Position numbers and translations under genes: made by a program
Notes under the pieces: model-generated
Seen by the model: the letters and a program-made list of their open reading frames with translations, nothing else
What the model was told of the DNA's origin: nothing
Databases searched by the model: none
Assembly (NCBI GenBank): GCA_023229605.1
Contig: JALNYY010000028.1
Location: forward strand, 1-35,281
DNA: 35,281 nucleotides
Origin: Methylobacter sp.
GTDB lineage: Bacteria; Pseudomonadota; Gammaproteobacteria; Methylococcales; Methylomonadaceae
Direction: 5' to 3'
In this document: piece after piece, positions 1 through 7,332 of the stretch
Position numbering within the stretch: the stretch's first letter is position 1
Layout: every line of letters begins with the position of its first letter

Positions 1-218
1 TCAAAAACAGCTTGTGCTTTTGATCCAGAATTATCAATAAATGTTGGGCACGCCTCACGCACCGTTTTCCAGCATCAGTATAGGTAAGCGCTACGAACCC
101 TACTAAGCCAGTGGTTTATCTCATTATTTTAACGATGTTCATTATAACAAGCTTTGTTTACCACATTAGCTCAATTGTACATGGACCGCTGACTAACTAA
201 ACGCTGGCGCTATCTCTA
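1..218. other. Intergenic left edge; no gene seen
   Basis: No open frame of useful length starts or ends here. ATG codons on the minus strand near positions 75 and 124 run into stops within a few codons. The only notable content is the left copy of the 23-bp repeat (140-162) and the weaker similarity around it. The 924-aa nuclease-helicase gene ends at 219. Confidence 0.6.
140..162. repeat. Left copy of 23-bp direct repeat
   Basis: These 23 bases are identical, in the same orientation, to 10256-10278; both start CATTATAACA and end TTGTTTACC. Weaker similarity continues on both sides, for example the shared AACTAAAC and GCGCTAT blocks at about 195-211 and 10300-10315, so each copy belongs to a diverged element of roughly 80-100 bp. 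The two copies bracket the five-gene restriction/helicase cluster. On the minus strand this copy also reads as an extended -10 (TG-T-TATAAT, 141-149) pointing out of the window. It could be an attachment site or target duplication, or two copies of a dispersed intergenic repeat. Confidence 0.85.
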
Positions 219-2993
219 TTAAATAGCCCATGAATACTCGGCTTTAAAACTGGATAGAGTTCTCCCCAACATGATTGCATCATGAGGGACCAGCAAATAA
301 AACCATAATTTATTGCCGTTATTTTTAGCGTGCTCATTCGCATATCTACACCAACGACTAGCGGCACGAGCTTTCAGCTGAACTTCAGTAGTATCAATTT
401 GGTCGGCACGCTTTGGCTCAATAAGCAAATAGTGAGTAGCACATTCCACTACAAAATCCGGTTCATAGTTTTGGCCGTTCTGGTATTCGATACGAAATTG
501 TCCCGATGCCGGTTTCATCCATTTAAGCACGTCATCATCGTCCTCCAGCAGTTGCGCCAGCCGCCATTCCCCTTCAACTGAATCAAACTTCTGGTAAGGG
601 TAACAACATTTGCTAAAGCCCTTGAATACCATCTGGCGTATTGCGCGTTTATCTACAATAGGGGCGCGAAAGTCGCGTGGTTGCTCACCGGCGGCAAACG
701 TAAAGGTTGCTGGTTTAAGCACATCGAAGCCTTGAATGACCTTGCCGATGTAGTCAGTCGGCGTCGTCCATTGATGCTCACGCATTTGAGCCCAAATAAA
801 TTCGCCCAATTGTTTTTGCCAGTAGATCAAGACGTTTTCAACTTGGCTCTCGTTACTTAAATATGATCGCAAATGGGCAATCAATTGGCCGGTCAACTTG
901 TACAACAACTCGGCATGTTCATCGTAATCAATTTCATCCTTGTCCATCAGATTCCGCACCAAATAGTTTTCCAACTGTTCTTCATGGGCATCCTGCCCTG
1001 CCCAATGGATACTGGCTGTTTGGTTATTATCCAAATGTTGCAACAGAATTTCCTGGCTGACCGGCTGGAAGTTTATTTTGTCCAGTCGTTGCAGATCAAA
1101 ATCCTGGAAACCGTAATTAACCTCGCGGGTCGGCAACACCACAATTTTTGGCACATCCAGTGTCAGTTCAATCAATTTCTCGGTAACCGCGTAAACAATA
1201 TCGGCAACCTCCTCATCACTCAGCATTGCCTCTATTTCCAATTCAGGTAGAAGTCGCTGCATGGGCGGATTATCTCGCACAACTTGTTGAACGCGACGCA
1301 CAACAGACGCTTGAACATCTTCTCTATTTAGCTCTTTGCTTGATGCCACAAAGCGAGCTTGTTCTTCAATGACCTTTAAGACGATTTCAGCAACCTTGGT
1401 TCGTTGTTCGGTTTGGGTTTTGACCTCATACAGGCTAGCATCTTCTGCGATTGTTTGATCATCCTGGGTCGCCCGTTTACCGGTCGTAAACATATCAACA
1501 AAAGATGGCGCGGTGATTATCTGCGGCTTCTTATCCGGTATATCGGCATCGTCACCACCGATAAAAATCGTTTTGCGGATAATCGACTCTGCATCATTGG
1601 CGCGGTCAATAATTTCCTGAAAACGGTCATGCGCGATAATGGTAAGCCGGTCCACCGCTTCAACGCCGGTGCGCTTTCCATAAGGCAAGCGCAGGCCACG
1701 GCCTATGGTTTGTTCGGTCAGAATCTCTGAGGCTGAAGCACGCAGAGGCACAATGGTATAGAGATTGGTCACGTCCCAGCCTTCTTTCAGCTTGTTAACA
1801 TGAATCACAATCTCGGTGTTGTCATCATGCTCCACGGCCAGCAAGCGCTGCATGGCTTCGTCCGACTCCTCGCCTGATTGATTTGAATGAACCTCAATGA
1901 CTTTACCCTGATAACGTCCCTCAAAAAAATCGGCGGATTCGATCAGTGTTTTGATAGTTCCAGCGTGGCTAGTGTCTTGCGCCACCACCAACATAAAAGG
2001 CTTTATCGGCTTTACTTGATGCGTGCAGGCATAAGTCTGTAGCTCCACTTTCACGTATTCATGATGATGGATACCGTCTTCCAGCTTTATCTTTTCCAGA
2101 TCCTTAGAACTGTACTGATCGGCACGAAAATCCTTACGTGTTGCAACCGCAGGTATTTTGACAAAGCCGTCATTCAGCGCGCTGGCTAACGGATAATGAT
2201 AAATGATGTTGGCAAAGTCACGCGGTTTGGCGCCGGTGGTTTTAGGCGTCGCTGTCAGTTCGATACCCAGCACCGGTTTTAGGTCGTTAATGGCTTTAGC
2301 ACCGGCGCTGGCGTAGTAACGGTGCGCCTCGTCCATTAAGACGACCAAATCCGGTAACTCGGCCAGATAATCGAAATAAGAGTCGCCAATGTACTCCTGC
2401 AAACGGCGCACTTTGGCAACTGAAGATTTGGCGGCGCCTTTTTTGGTATCGCGGGCATTAATTTTGGCGATATTGAAGATATTAATATGCGGCGCGCTTT
2501 CATAAGCGAACAAATCGGCGGTAAGCGTCATCGGTACCGCATAATCCAGTCTTACACCGCGCCCGCTTTCGTAATCTTCGCCGGTAATAATGACCGGCGG
2601 CGTTTGCGAGATTTCCGGAATACCGGCAAACACATATTTCGGATTGCCCAGCGTGAAATCCTGCTTAAGCTTCTCGTAAATGGTCAGGTTAGGAGCCAGC
2701 ACAAAGAAATGGCGGCTGCGCCCGGTCAAATAAAGCCAGGCAATCATCGCCCCCATTAGCCGCGTCTTGCCGACCCCGGTAGCCAGCGCGAAACAAAGCG
2801 AAGGAAAAGTGCGCTCAAAATCTTTGACCGACGGATGCTGCTGTTGAATCACCGTCAACCAATGCTGCAAATCCGGGTCTTGGCTTAAGTTTAACTGTTC
2901 CAGCAGGTCAACCAGAATATCCAGCGACTCGCGCTGCGGGCTGCGGAGCGAAAGACGAGCGGCGAGTTGATTGGCTATTTTTTGCCCGTTCAT
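219..2993 (-). CDS. Type III Res-like DEAD/DEAH helicase with C-terminal nuclease motif
   Basis: A 924-aa superfamily 2 helicase-nuclease. Walker A reads ATGVGKT at residues 71-77 and the Walker B/DEAH box is at 221-224. ELTATP follows as motif III, and the QTIGRGLR-like segment is motif VI. Near the C-terminus EPDF then IEPK gives a PD-(D/E)XK candidate (D846, E859, K861), as in Res subunits of type III restriction enzymes. It would use ATP to translocate or remodel DNA and cut it, working with the upstream type III-style methyltransferase. It is the last gene of the leftward five-gene cluster, 203 bp after the methyltransferase and behind two REP-like hairpins. The Shine-Dalgarno is weak: AGG touches the ATG. 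The nuclease residues are assigned by eye; the helicase core is certain. Confidence 0.85.
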   Translation of the reverse strand: MNGQKIANQLAARLSLRSPQRESLDILVDLLEQLNLSQDPDLQHWLTVIQQQHPSVKDFERTFPSLCFALATGVGKTRLMGAMIAWLYLTGRSRHFFVLAPNLTIYEKLKQDFTLGNPKYVFAGIPEISQTPPVIITGEDYESGRGVRLDYAVPMTLTADLFAYESAPHINIFNIAKINARDTKKGAAKSSVAKVRRLQEYIGDSYFDYLAELPDLVVLMDEAHRYYASAGAKAINDLKPVLGIELTATPKTTGAKPRDFANIIYHYPLASALNDGFVKIPAVATRKDFRADQYSSKDLEKIKLEDGIHHHEYVKVELQTYACTHQVKPIKPFMLVVAQDTSHAGTIKTLIESADFFEGRYQGKVIEVHSNQSGEESDEAMQRLLAVEHDDNTEIVIHVNKLKEGWDVTNLYTIVPLRASASEILTEQTIGRGLRLPYGKRTGVEAVDRLTIIAHDRFQEIIDRANDAESIIRKTIFIGGDDADIPDKKPQIITAPSFVDMFTTGKRATQDDQTIAEDASLYEVKTQTEQRTKVAEIVLKVIEEQARFVASSKELNREDVQASVVRRVQQVVRDNPPMQRLLPELEIEAMLSDEEVADIVYAVTEKLIELTLDVPKIVVLPTREVNYGFQDFDLQRLDKINFQPVSQEILLQHLDNNQTASIHWAGQDAHEEQLENYLVRNLMDKDEIDYDEHAELLYKLTGQLIAHLRSYLSNESQVENVLIYWQKQLGEFIWAQMREHQWTTPTDYIGKVIQGFDVLKPATFTFAAGEQPRDFRAPIVDKRAIRQMVFKGFSKCCYPYQKFDSVEGEWRLAQLLEDDDDVLKWMKPASGQFRIEYQNGQNYEPDFVVECATHYLLIEPKRADQIDTTEVQLKARAASRWCRYANEHAKNNGNKLWFYLLVPHDAIMLGRTLSSFKAEYSWAI

Positions 2994-3015
2994 CCTAAAA
3001 AACTCAGTTGATGGG

Positions 3016-3066
3016 TGCCAAAGGCCGTTCGTGCTGAGCCTGTCGAAGCATGAGCGGCCTTTGGCA
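3016..3066. repeat. REP-like hairpin 1 between mod and res genes
   Basis: Perfect 12-bp inverted arms TGCCAAAGGCCG (3016-3027) and CGGCCTTTGGCA (3055-3066) enclose a core containing TTCGTGCTGAGCCTGTCGAA. That core wording is familiar from dispersed REP-type intergenic palindromes of many proteobacteria. No T-tract follows on either strand, so it is not a classical terminator. It could shape or shield the intercistronic mRNA. Confidence 0.8.
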
Positions 3067-3084
3067 CATCCCCCCGTTTGGTGA

Positions 3085-3143
3085 GCCTTCCGAAACCCCG
3101 TCCACCCTTCGACAAGCTCAGGGCGAACGCAATTTCGGAAGGC
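3085..3143. repeat. REP-like hairpin 2 between mod and res genes
   Basis: Perfect 11-bp arms GCCTTCCGAAA (3085-3095) and TTTCGGAAGGC (3133-3143) enclose CCCTTCGACAAGCTCAGGG, the complementary-orientation version of the core in the neighbouring hairpin. The two make a head-to-tail inverted REP pair that fills most of the gap between the methyltransferase and nuclease genes. Confidence 0.8.
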
Positions 3144-3196
3144 TTAACTGATCTTTTTAGGTCCATAGAAATGCTCATATTTTTCTTTTTTGTGAT

Positions 3197-4867
3197 TTAT
3201 TCTTCTTCGTTATCTAAGGCCTGCGAGATTTCTAAATCCTCACCGCTTTCATCATCCGGCAGCACATTCAGGCTGAAGCTGTAATCGTCGTGATCCCACT
3301 CGCACTTGTTTAAGATGGCTTGCGGAATCTTTTTTAGCGTCAAATTGGCAAAAGCGCTTGTTTCAGCCATAAACGCCTTGCAGCAAATCAATAAGGTGCG
3401 ATTGTTGCCCACTTCGTCGCTGATGACTTTAAGCTGGTCGTGGCTCAGGCTGCCGGTAGTGACGTAGATAAAATCGGTTTCGGTGCTGTGGCCGTGCATC
3501 CAGAAATGCGCTTGACTGGGGGCATACTGAAAACCCATGTGTTTGCACATGGCCTCACTGAGCATTTCGGCATTGTAGGCTTTGTTGATAATCCAGTTGC
3601 CCCAGGTGTCTTTTTTCAGTAGTGACGGGGCTAAGCGGAAATAACGGAAACCGCCACCGCCTTGCCAGTTGACGGCTTTGCTTATGCCGCCTTGGTCTTC
3701 GCCGGTTATGACTTTTTTCAGACGCGGCACAATGTGGGTTTCGCAGTGGTCGCCCAGCTCAACCATGATCCATCGGCGGCCCATTTTGTGGGCGACTGCG
3801 CCGGTGGTGCCGGAGCCGGCGAAAGAGTCGAGGACTAGATCGCCAAGGTTGGTAGCGATATTCAAAACTCGTTCAATTAGCCGCTCTGGTTTTGGTGTAT
3901 CAAATGAACTAGCTCCTGGAAATAGTCCCCTCATTTCGTTCTTTGATGTGCGGTTACTACCAACATCTCCTTTCGTCCATAAAGTCCTTGGTACAAGATC
4001 ACCTACTTCAGTTAAGTATCTTTTAATGCTTGGTCGAGCATTGCCGGTCGGCCCCCACCATATCCGTCCGTCTTTATCCAGTGCGCGAAGTTTTTCCTCT
4101 GAAATTCGCCAAAATCGCCCTGGAGGGGGTGAAAACTCCCTACCAGTCGCTCCAACTATCGAATATTGGCCTTTGGAATATGGTTTGTTGGCATAAGGGT
4201 CGCCAGGCAGCCATGATCCTCGCGGATCGTTGTCAGGATTTGAGTAAATCGAATTAGACGCATCTGTTCGCGCAAGCTTTTTAGGAATCCAATCCGGATT
4301 TTTCGAGAAAACCAAAATATGGTCGTGATCGGTTGAAAATTGTCTCGCTGAGTTGCGGGGAGAATCAGACTTCTCCCATATGATGTTACTTACAAAATTC
4401 TCCCTACCAAAAATCTCATCACACAACACCTTCAAATAATGCGCTTCATTATCATCAATGGTAATCCATAGCGAACCATCCTCGGCCAGCAGCGTCCGAA
4501 TCGCTTCCAGCCGGTCCCGCATCAACGACAACCACAATGAATGCTCCACGCCATCGTCATAATGCGTAAACGCGCTGCCGGTGTTGTACGGCGGATCGAT
4601 AAACACGCACTTCACTTTACCGGCATACTGCTGTTCCAACGCCTTCAGCGCCAGCAGGTTATCGCCGTGAATCAGCAGATTATTATGTGAAAACTTAGGC
4701 GGGGTGTTGTTGTCCTGTTCGTCAAACGGAATTTCGGCCTGTGCGGAAGTGATCGGGTTATCGGCACGATAAGATAGCGCCTTATCCTCCAGTAGAATAC
4801 GTGGTTCCAACCGTGGACGTTTATCTTTACCAATCCAGGTCAGTTCCAGTTTTTGTTTTTTGTTCAT
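3197..4867 (-). CDS. Beta-class N6-adenine DNA methyltransferase (type III Mod-like)
   Basis: 556 aa. The catalytic motif DPPY (residues 91-94, in FIDPPYNTG) precedes the SAM-binding motif FAGSG (350-354, in DSFAGSGTTG). This order is typical of beta-class adenine methyltransferases, including Mod subunits of type III systems. The ~200 residues between the motifs are a plausible target-recognition region, so no separate specificity subunit is expected. It would transfer a methyl group from S-adenosylmethionine to the N6 of adenine and protect host DNA from the Res-like nuclease downstream. It starts 54 bp after the fic gene. The ATG is preceded only by a weak GAGACC. The acidic tail (DNEEE) is unremarkable. 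Recognition sequence unknown. Confidence 0.9.
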   Translation of the reverse strand: MNKKQKLELTWIGKDKRPRLEPRILLEDKALSYRADNPITSAQAEIPFDEQDNNTPPKFSHNNLLIHGDNLLALKALEQQYAGKVKCVFIDPPYNTGSAFTHYDDGVEHSLWLSLMRDRLEAIRTLLAEDGSLWITIDDNEAHYLKVLCDEIFGRENFVSNIIWEKSDSPRNSARQFSTDHDHILVFSKNPDWIPKKLARTDASNSIYSNPDNDPRGSWLPGDPYANKPYSKGQYSIVGATGREFSPPPGRFWRISEEKLRALDKDGRIWWGPTGNARPSIKRYLTEVGDLVPRTLWTKGDVGSNRTSKNEMRGLFPGASSFDTPKPERLIERVLNIATNLGDLVLDSFAGSGTTGAVAHKMGRRWIMVELGDHCETHIVPRLKKVITGEDQGGISKAVNWQGGGGFRYFRLAPSLLKKDTWGNWIINKAYNAEMLSEAMCKHMGFQYAPSQAHFWMHGHSTETDFIYVTTGSLSHDQLKVISDEVGNNRTLLICCKAFMAETSAFANLTLKKIPQAILNKCEWDHDDYSFSLNVLPDDESGEDLEISQALDNEEE

Positions 4868-4896
4868 AGTGGTCTCAAGTTTTCCTAAAAGTCACG

Positions 4897-4930
4897 CTTA
4901 GTTAAATAAAATCAGTTTCCTTTAACTAAG
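4897..4930. other. A+T-rich hairpin at the fic/methyltransferase junction
   Basis: Perfect 10-bp arms CTTAGTTAAA (4897-4906) and TTTAACTAAG (4921-4930) with a 14-base loop. One arm spans the fic stop codon and the other lies 30 bp before the methyltransferase ATG. It may fold in the intercistronic mRNA; function is a guess. Confidence 0.4.
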
Positions 4931-6055
4931 AAACAAATTAAGGTAACGATCAAAGGTGTACAAACGCCCCCGTTGCTGTCCCGTAACTTCTCGCAACAGG
5001 TTAAGCTTTTCCAATTCGCGGATCAGCGCATGGGCTGTTGGTGTGCTGACGGCTAATTTTTGTTCAAAATCTGTTGCGGATACAATCGGTTGTTTGTAAA
5101 GAAGATTAAGTGCCAGCCGTGCATTGGGCGCGCGTTTGCCCAAATGCAACAAGGATTGCTCTGCTTCTGTGCGTAGCAGCAATATCTTATGGAAAGTTTC
5201 CCGCCCCTTGGTTGCCGTCTCCGTAATCCCTTGCAGAAAAAACCGAACCCAGTGAATAAGGTCATTCGACATCCGCACCCGCATCAAGGCATCGTAGTAG
5301 CTGGCACGGTTACGCTCGAAAAAGTCGGACAAATACAGCGAAGGTTTTGCCAGCAGCCCATGACTGACCAGATACAAGGGAACCAACAAACGCCCTATAC
5401 GCCCATTGCCATCCAAAAATGGATGGATGGTTTCAAACTGGTAGTGGCTGATCGCTAAGCGCACCAAATGCGGTACGGTGATGCTGTCGTTGTGCCAGAA
5501 TTTTTCAAGGTCACTCATCAATTCCGGCACATTATCAGGATGCGGCGGGATAAACACCGCATCCATCAGGCTGGAACCGCCAATCCAATTCTGACTAATG
5601 CGAAATTCTCCCGGCTGTTTGTGTTCGCCGCGAACGCCGCTCAGCAAAACTTCATGGGTTTGTTTGAGCAGGCGATTAGACAAAGGCAGCGTTTTTAACT
5701 CGGCAATCGCCGTGTTTACTGCGTCGATGTAATTCCGCACTTCGCGCCAGTCATCGCGTTTTTCCGGCAGGATGTGTTCTTCCGGCATCAAGGCTTCATC
5801 GATGCCGGTTTGGGTGCCTTCAATACGGCTGGAGGTTTGCGCTTCCTTAACGACGTGCATTTCAATGAACAGATCAATATCCGGCACAATCAGGGAAAAG
5901 GCATTCAACTCTCCCAAAGCACGATTGGCGGATTCCAGTAGCGCGTTGATGATAGGGTCTTCCCAAAGCCATTCGTGATTGACAGGAACAGGCTCGAAAC
6001 TTTTGTATTGGTAGCGACTCTCCCAGACACCTGCTTGAAAGGTTTCAAACTTCAT
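4922..6055 (-). CDS. Fic family protein, class II autoinhibited architecture
   Basis: 377 aa. The Fic core motif HPFLDGNGRIGR (residues 211-222) is fully intact, including the catalytic His211 and the GNGR phosphate-binding loop. An N-terminal SSRIEG (75-80) matches the inhibitory-helix pattern [S/T]xxxE[G/N], placing it in class II (inhibitory motif ahead of the core). The C-terminal ~80 residues look like a winged helix (SATDFEQKLAVSTPTAHALIRELEKLNLL). Family knowledge: most such enzymes move AMP from ATP onto Ser/Thr/Tyr of a target, with the glutamate blocking activity until relieved. The target here is unknown; as third gene of a restriction cluster it may regulate a partner or respond to attack. 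It starts 8 bp after the AlbA_2 gene, so cotranscription is likely. A free-standing transcription factor is less likely given the intact Fic core. Confidence 0.9.
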   Translation of the reverse strand: MKFETFQAGVWESRYQYKSFEPVPVNHEWLWEDPIINALLESANRALGELNAFSLIVPDIDLFIEMHVVKEAQTSSRIEGTQTGIDEALMPEEHILPEKRDDWREVRNYIDAVNTAIAELKTLPLSNRLLKQTHEVLLSGVRGEHKQPGEFRISQNWIGGSSLMDAVFIPPHPDNVPELMSDLEKFWHNDSITVPHLVRLAISHYQFETIHPFLDGNGRIGRLLVPLYLVSHGLLAKPSLYLSDFFERNRASYYDALMRVRMSNDLIHWVRFFLQGITETATKGRETFHKILLLRTEAEQSLLHLGKRAPNARLALNLLYKQPIVSATDFEQKLAVSTPTAHALIRELEKLNLLREVTGQQRGRLYTFDRYLNLFLS

Positions 6056-6063
6056 TGCTGTGC

Positions 6064-7332
6064 TTACTCATCATATTGCATTACTAACCCGTTACGTTCT
6101 TTGCTGGCGGCATAAATAGTTAATTTCAGTTCAGTATTATCAGTCTGTTCATAAAGCGGACGCCGGGTTGATAATCGCTCGCTGGCCGCAAGAATAGTAG
6201 GTACGCCTTCGCCCCGTCGCTCAATCATGTTTTGCCGTTTGCTTACCGGGTCGGCAGGAAAATAACGGCTCAGCAGGTTAACCAGTGTTTCATTGCGGGT
6301 GATGCTGTTGGCGTCCATGCTGTCTACAGTGAGGCTGTTGGGCAGTCCTCCCGGCGTGCTCAATTCCAGGCGATCACTGAATAGGTGCAAACGGATACGA
6401 CTGCCGTACATGGCATAATCCCGGTGAGCCACGGCGTTGACGATGGCTTCGTATACCGCAGCCAGATCGAATTGGGGAATATCGATGCGCCCCGGACGCT
6501 TGACCGCTTCTATCTTCATGTTGCGTTTAACGAAGTTGAAAGCCTGCTGAATCTGGCTATCGACGGAACCATCGCAATCCTGGGCATCCAGCTGATATTC
6601 GGCATTACGCTCAGTGCCGCTGTAAGCGACGCACTGCACATAAGCCGAAGACAGGAATTCAACCGGCAGGGCAGTCAGGAGCAATACGCCGGTTACGGTC
6701 AGACGGGCTTGCTGCTCTTCATTTTCGGCAACCAGATAAAGTTTTTTCAACTGCATCCGTTCCGGCAGGTCGCCACGCAGGAAACGCGTTTTCAGCGCGG
6801 GGTCGATAGCGTCGAGTGTCGCATTCGGCACAATTTGTTCATCGAAACGGATCAAACGCACCATGCTGCGCTGCTGGAACATTCGAGCCAATAATTCCGG
6901 CGGCATTTCGCGTTTGGTTGATCCGACACGATGATAGTAACCGTTTGGGCTGCGATGTACGAACAGGCTTTTGGGAATTTTCACCCACACCAAAGGTTTT
7001 GCATTGCCTTGATGATCGGGAATCTCAACCAGCCGGGTTTCAATCAGTACCGGCGGATTGACGGCTTGAGCCAGGTTTGTCAACCATTGCTCAACCGTAT
7101 CCAAGTGTTCCTGCATGATGCCTTCGACTTCACGGGTTTTATCATTGACGCCCAGTACCAGAATTCCGCCGCCGCTGTTGGCAAATGCCGACAATTCATC
7201 GGCAATGCTGTCGCGTTGAGGACTTTCTACCTTCTGTCCCTTAATAATCAGACTCTTGAATTCATAGCTTGAATCTTCTCCCAAGCGGATTTGATAGATC
7301 AGTTCACGAACCAGTTCGGTGGTATTGATCAT
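6064..7332 (-). CDS. AlbA_2/Schlafen-like protein with GHKL-type ATPase half
   Basis: Chosen start is the ATG at 7330-7332 (MINTTELVREL), giving 422 aa. It overlaps the stop of the SNF2 gene as ATGA and has AGGA eight bases upstream (7341-7344). A longer in-frame start at 7356 lies inside the SNF2 gene without better signals. The N-terminal ~140 residues (YEFKS, ELSAFANSGGGILVLGV) are the AlbA_2 (Schlafen AlbA-like) fold. The C-terminal half has an N-box-like AVYEAIVNAVAHRDY and a G-box-like DRLELSTPGGLP, as in the RecG-like putative DNA-binding regulators with HATPase_c_4. Such proteins are often labelled ATP-binding or transcriptional regulators; the biochemical role is not established. Translational coupling to the helicase suggests a partner or regulator within the system. 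Confidence 0.8.
   Translation of the reverse strand: MINTTELVRELIYQIRLGEDSSYEFKSLIIKGQKVESPQRDSIADELSAFANSGGGILVLGVNDKTREVEGIMQEHLDTVEQWLTNLAQAVNPPVLIETRLVEIPDHQGNAKPLVWVKIPKSLFVHRSPNGYYHRVGSTKREMPPELLARMFQQRSMVRLIRFDEQIVPNATLDAIDPALKTRFLRGDLPERMQLKKLYLVAENEEQQARLTVTGVLLLTALPVEFLSSAYVQCVAYSGTERNAEYQLDAQDCDGSVDSQIQQAFNFVKRNMKIEAVKRPGRIDIPQFDLAAVYEAIVNAVAHRDYAMYGSRIRLHLFSDRLELSTPGGLPNSLTVDSMDANSITRNETLVNLLSRYFPADPVSKRQNMIERRGEGVPTILAASERLSTRRPLYEQTDNTELKLTIYAASKERNGLVMQYDE

Noticed and set aside
2990..3178. 62-codon open frame (minus) ahead of the nuclease gene
   Set aside because: Its peptide (ALSLSKG..., ASTGSART) is the translation of the REP hairpins, with no ribosome-binding site of note; a repeat artefact.
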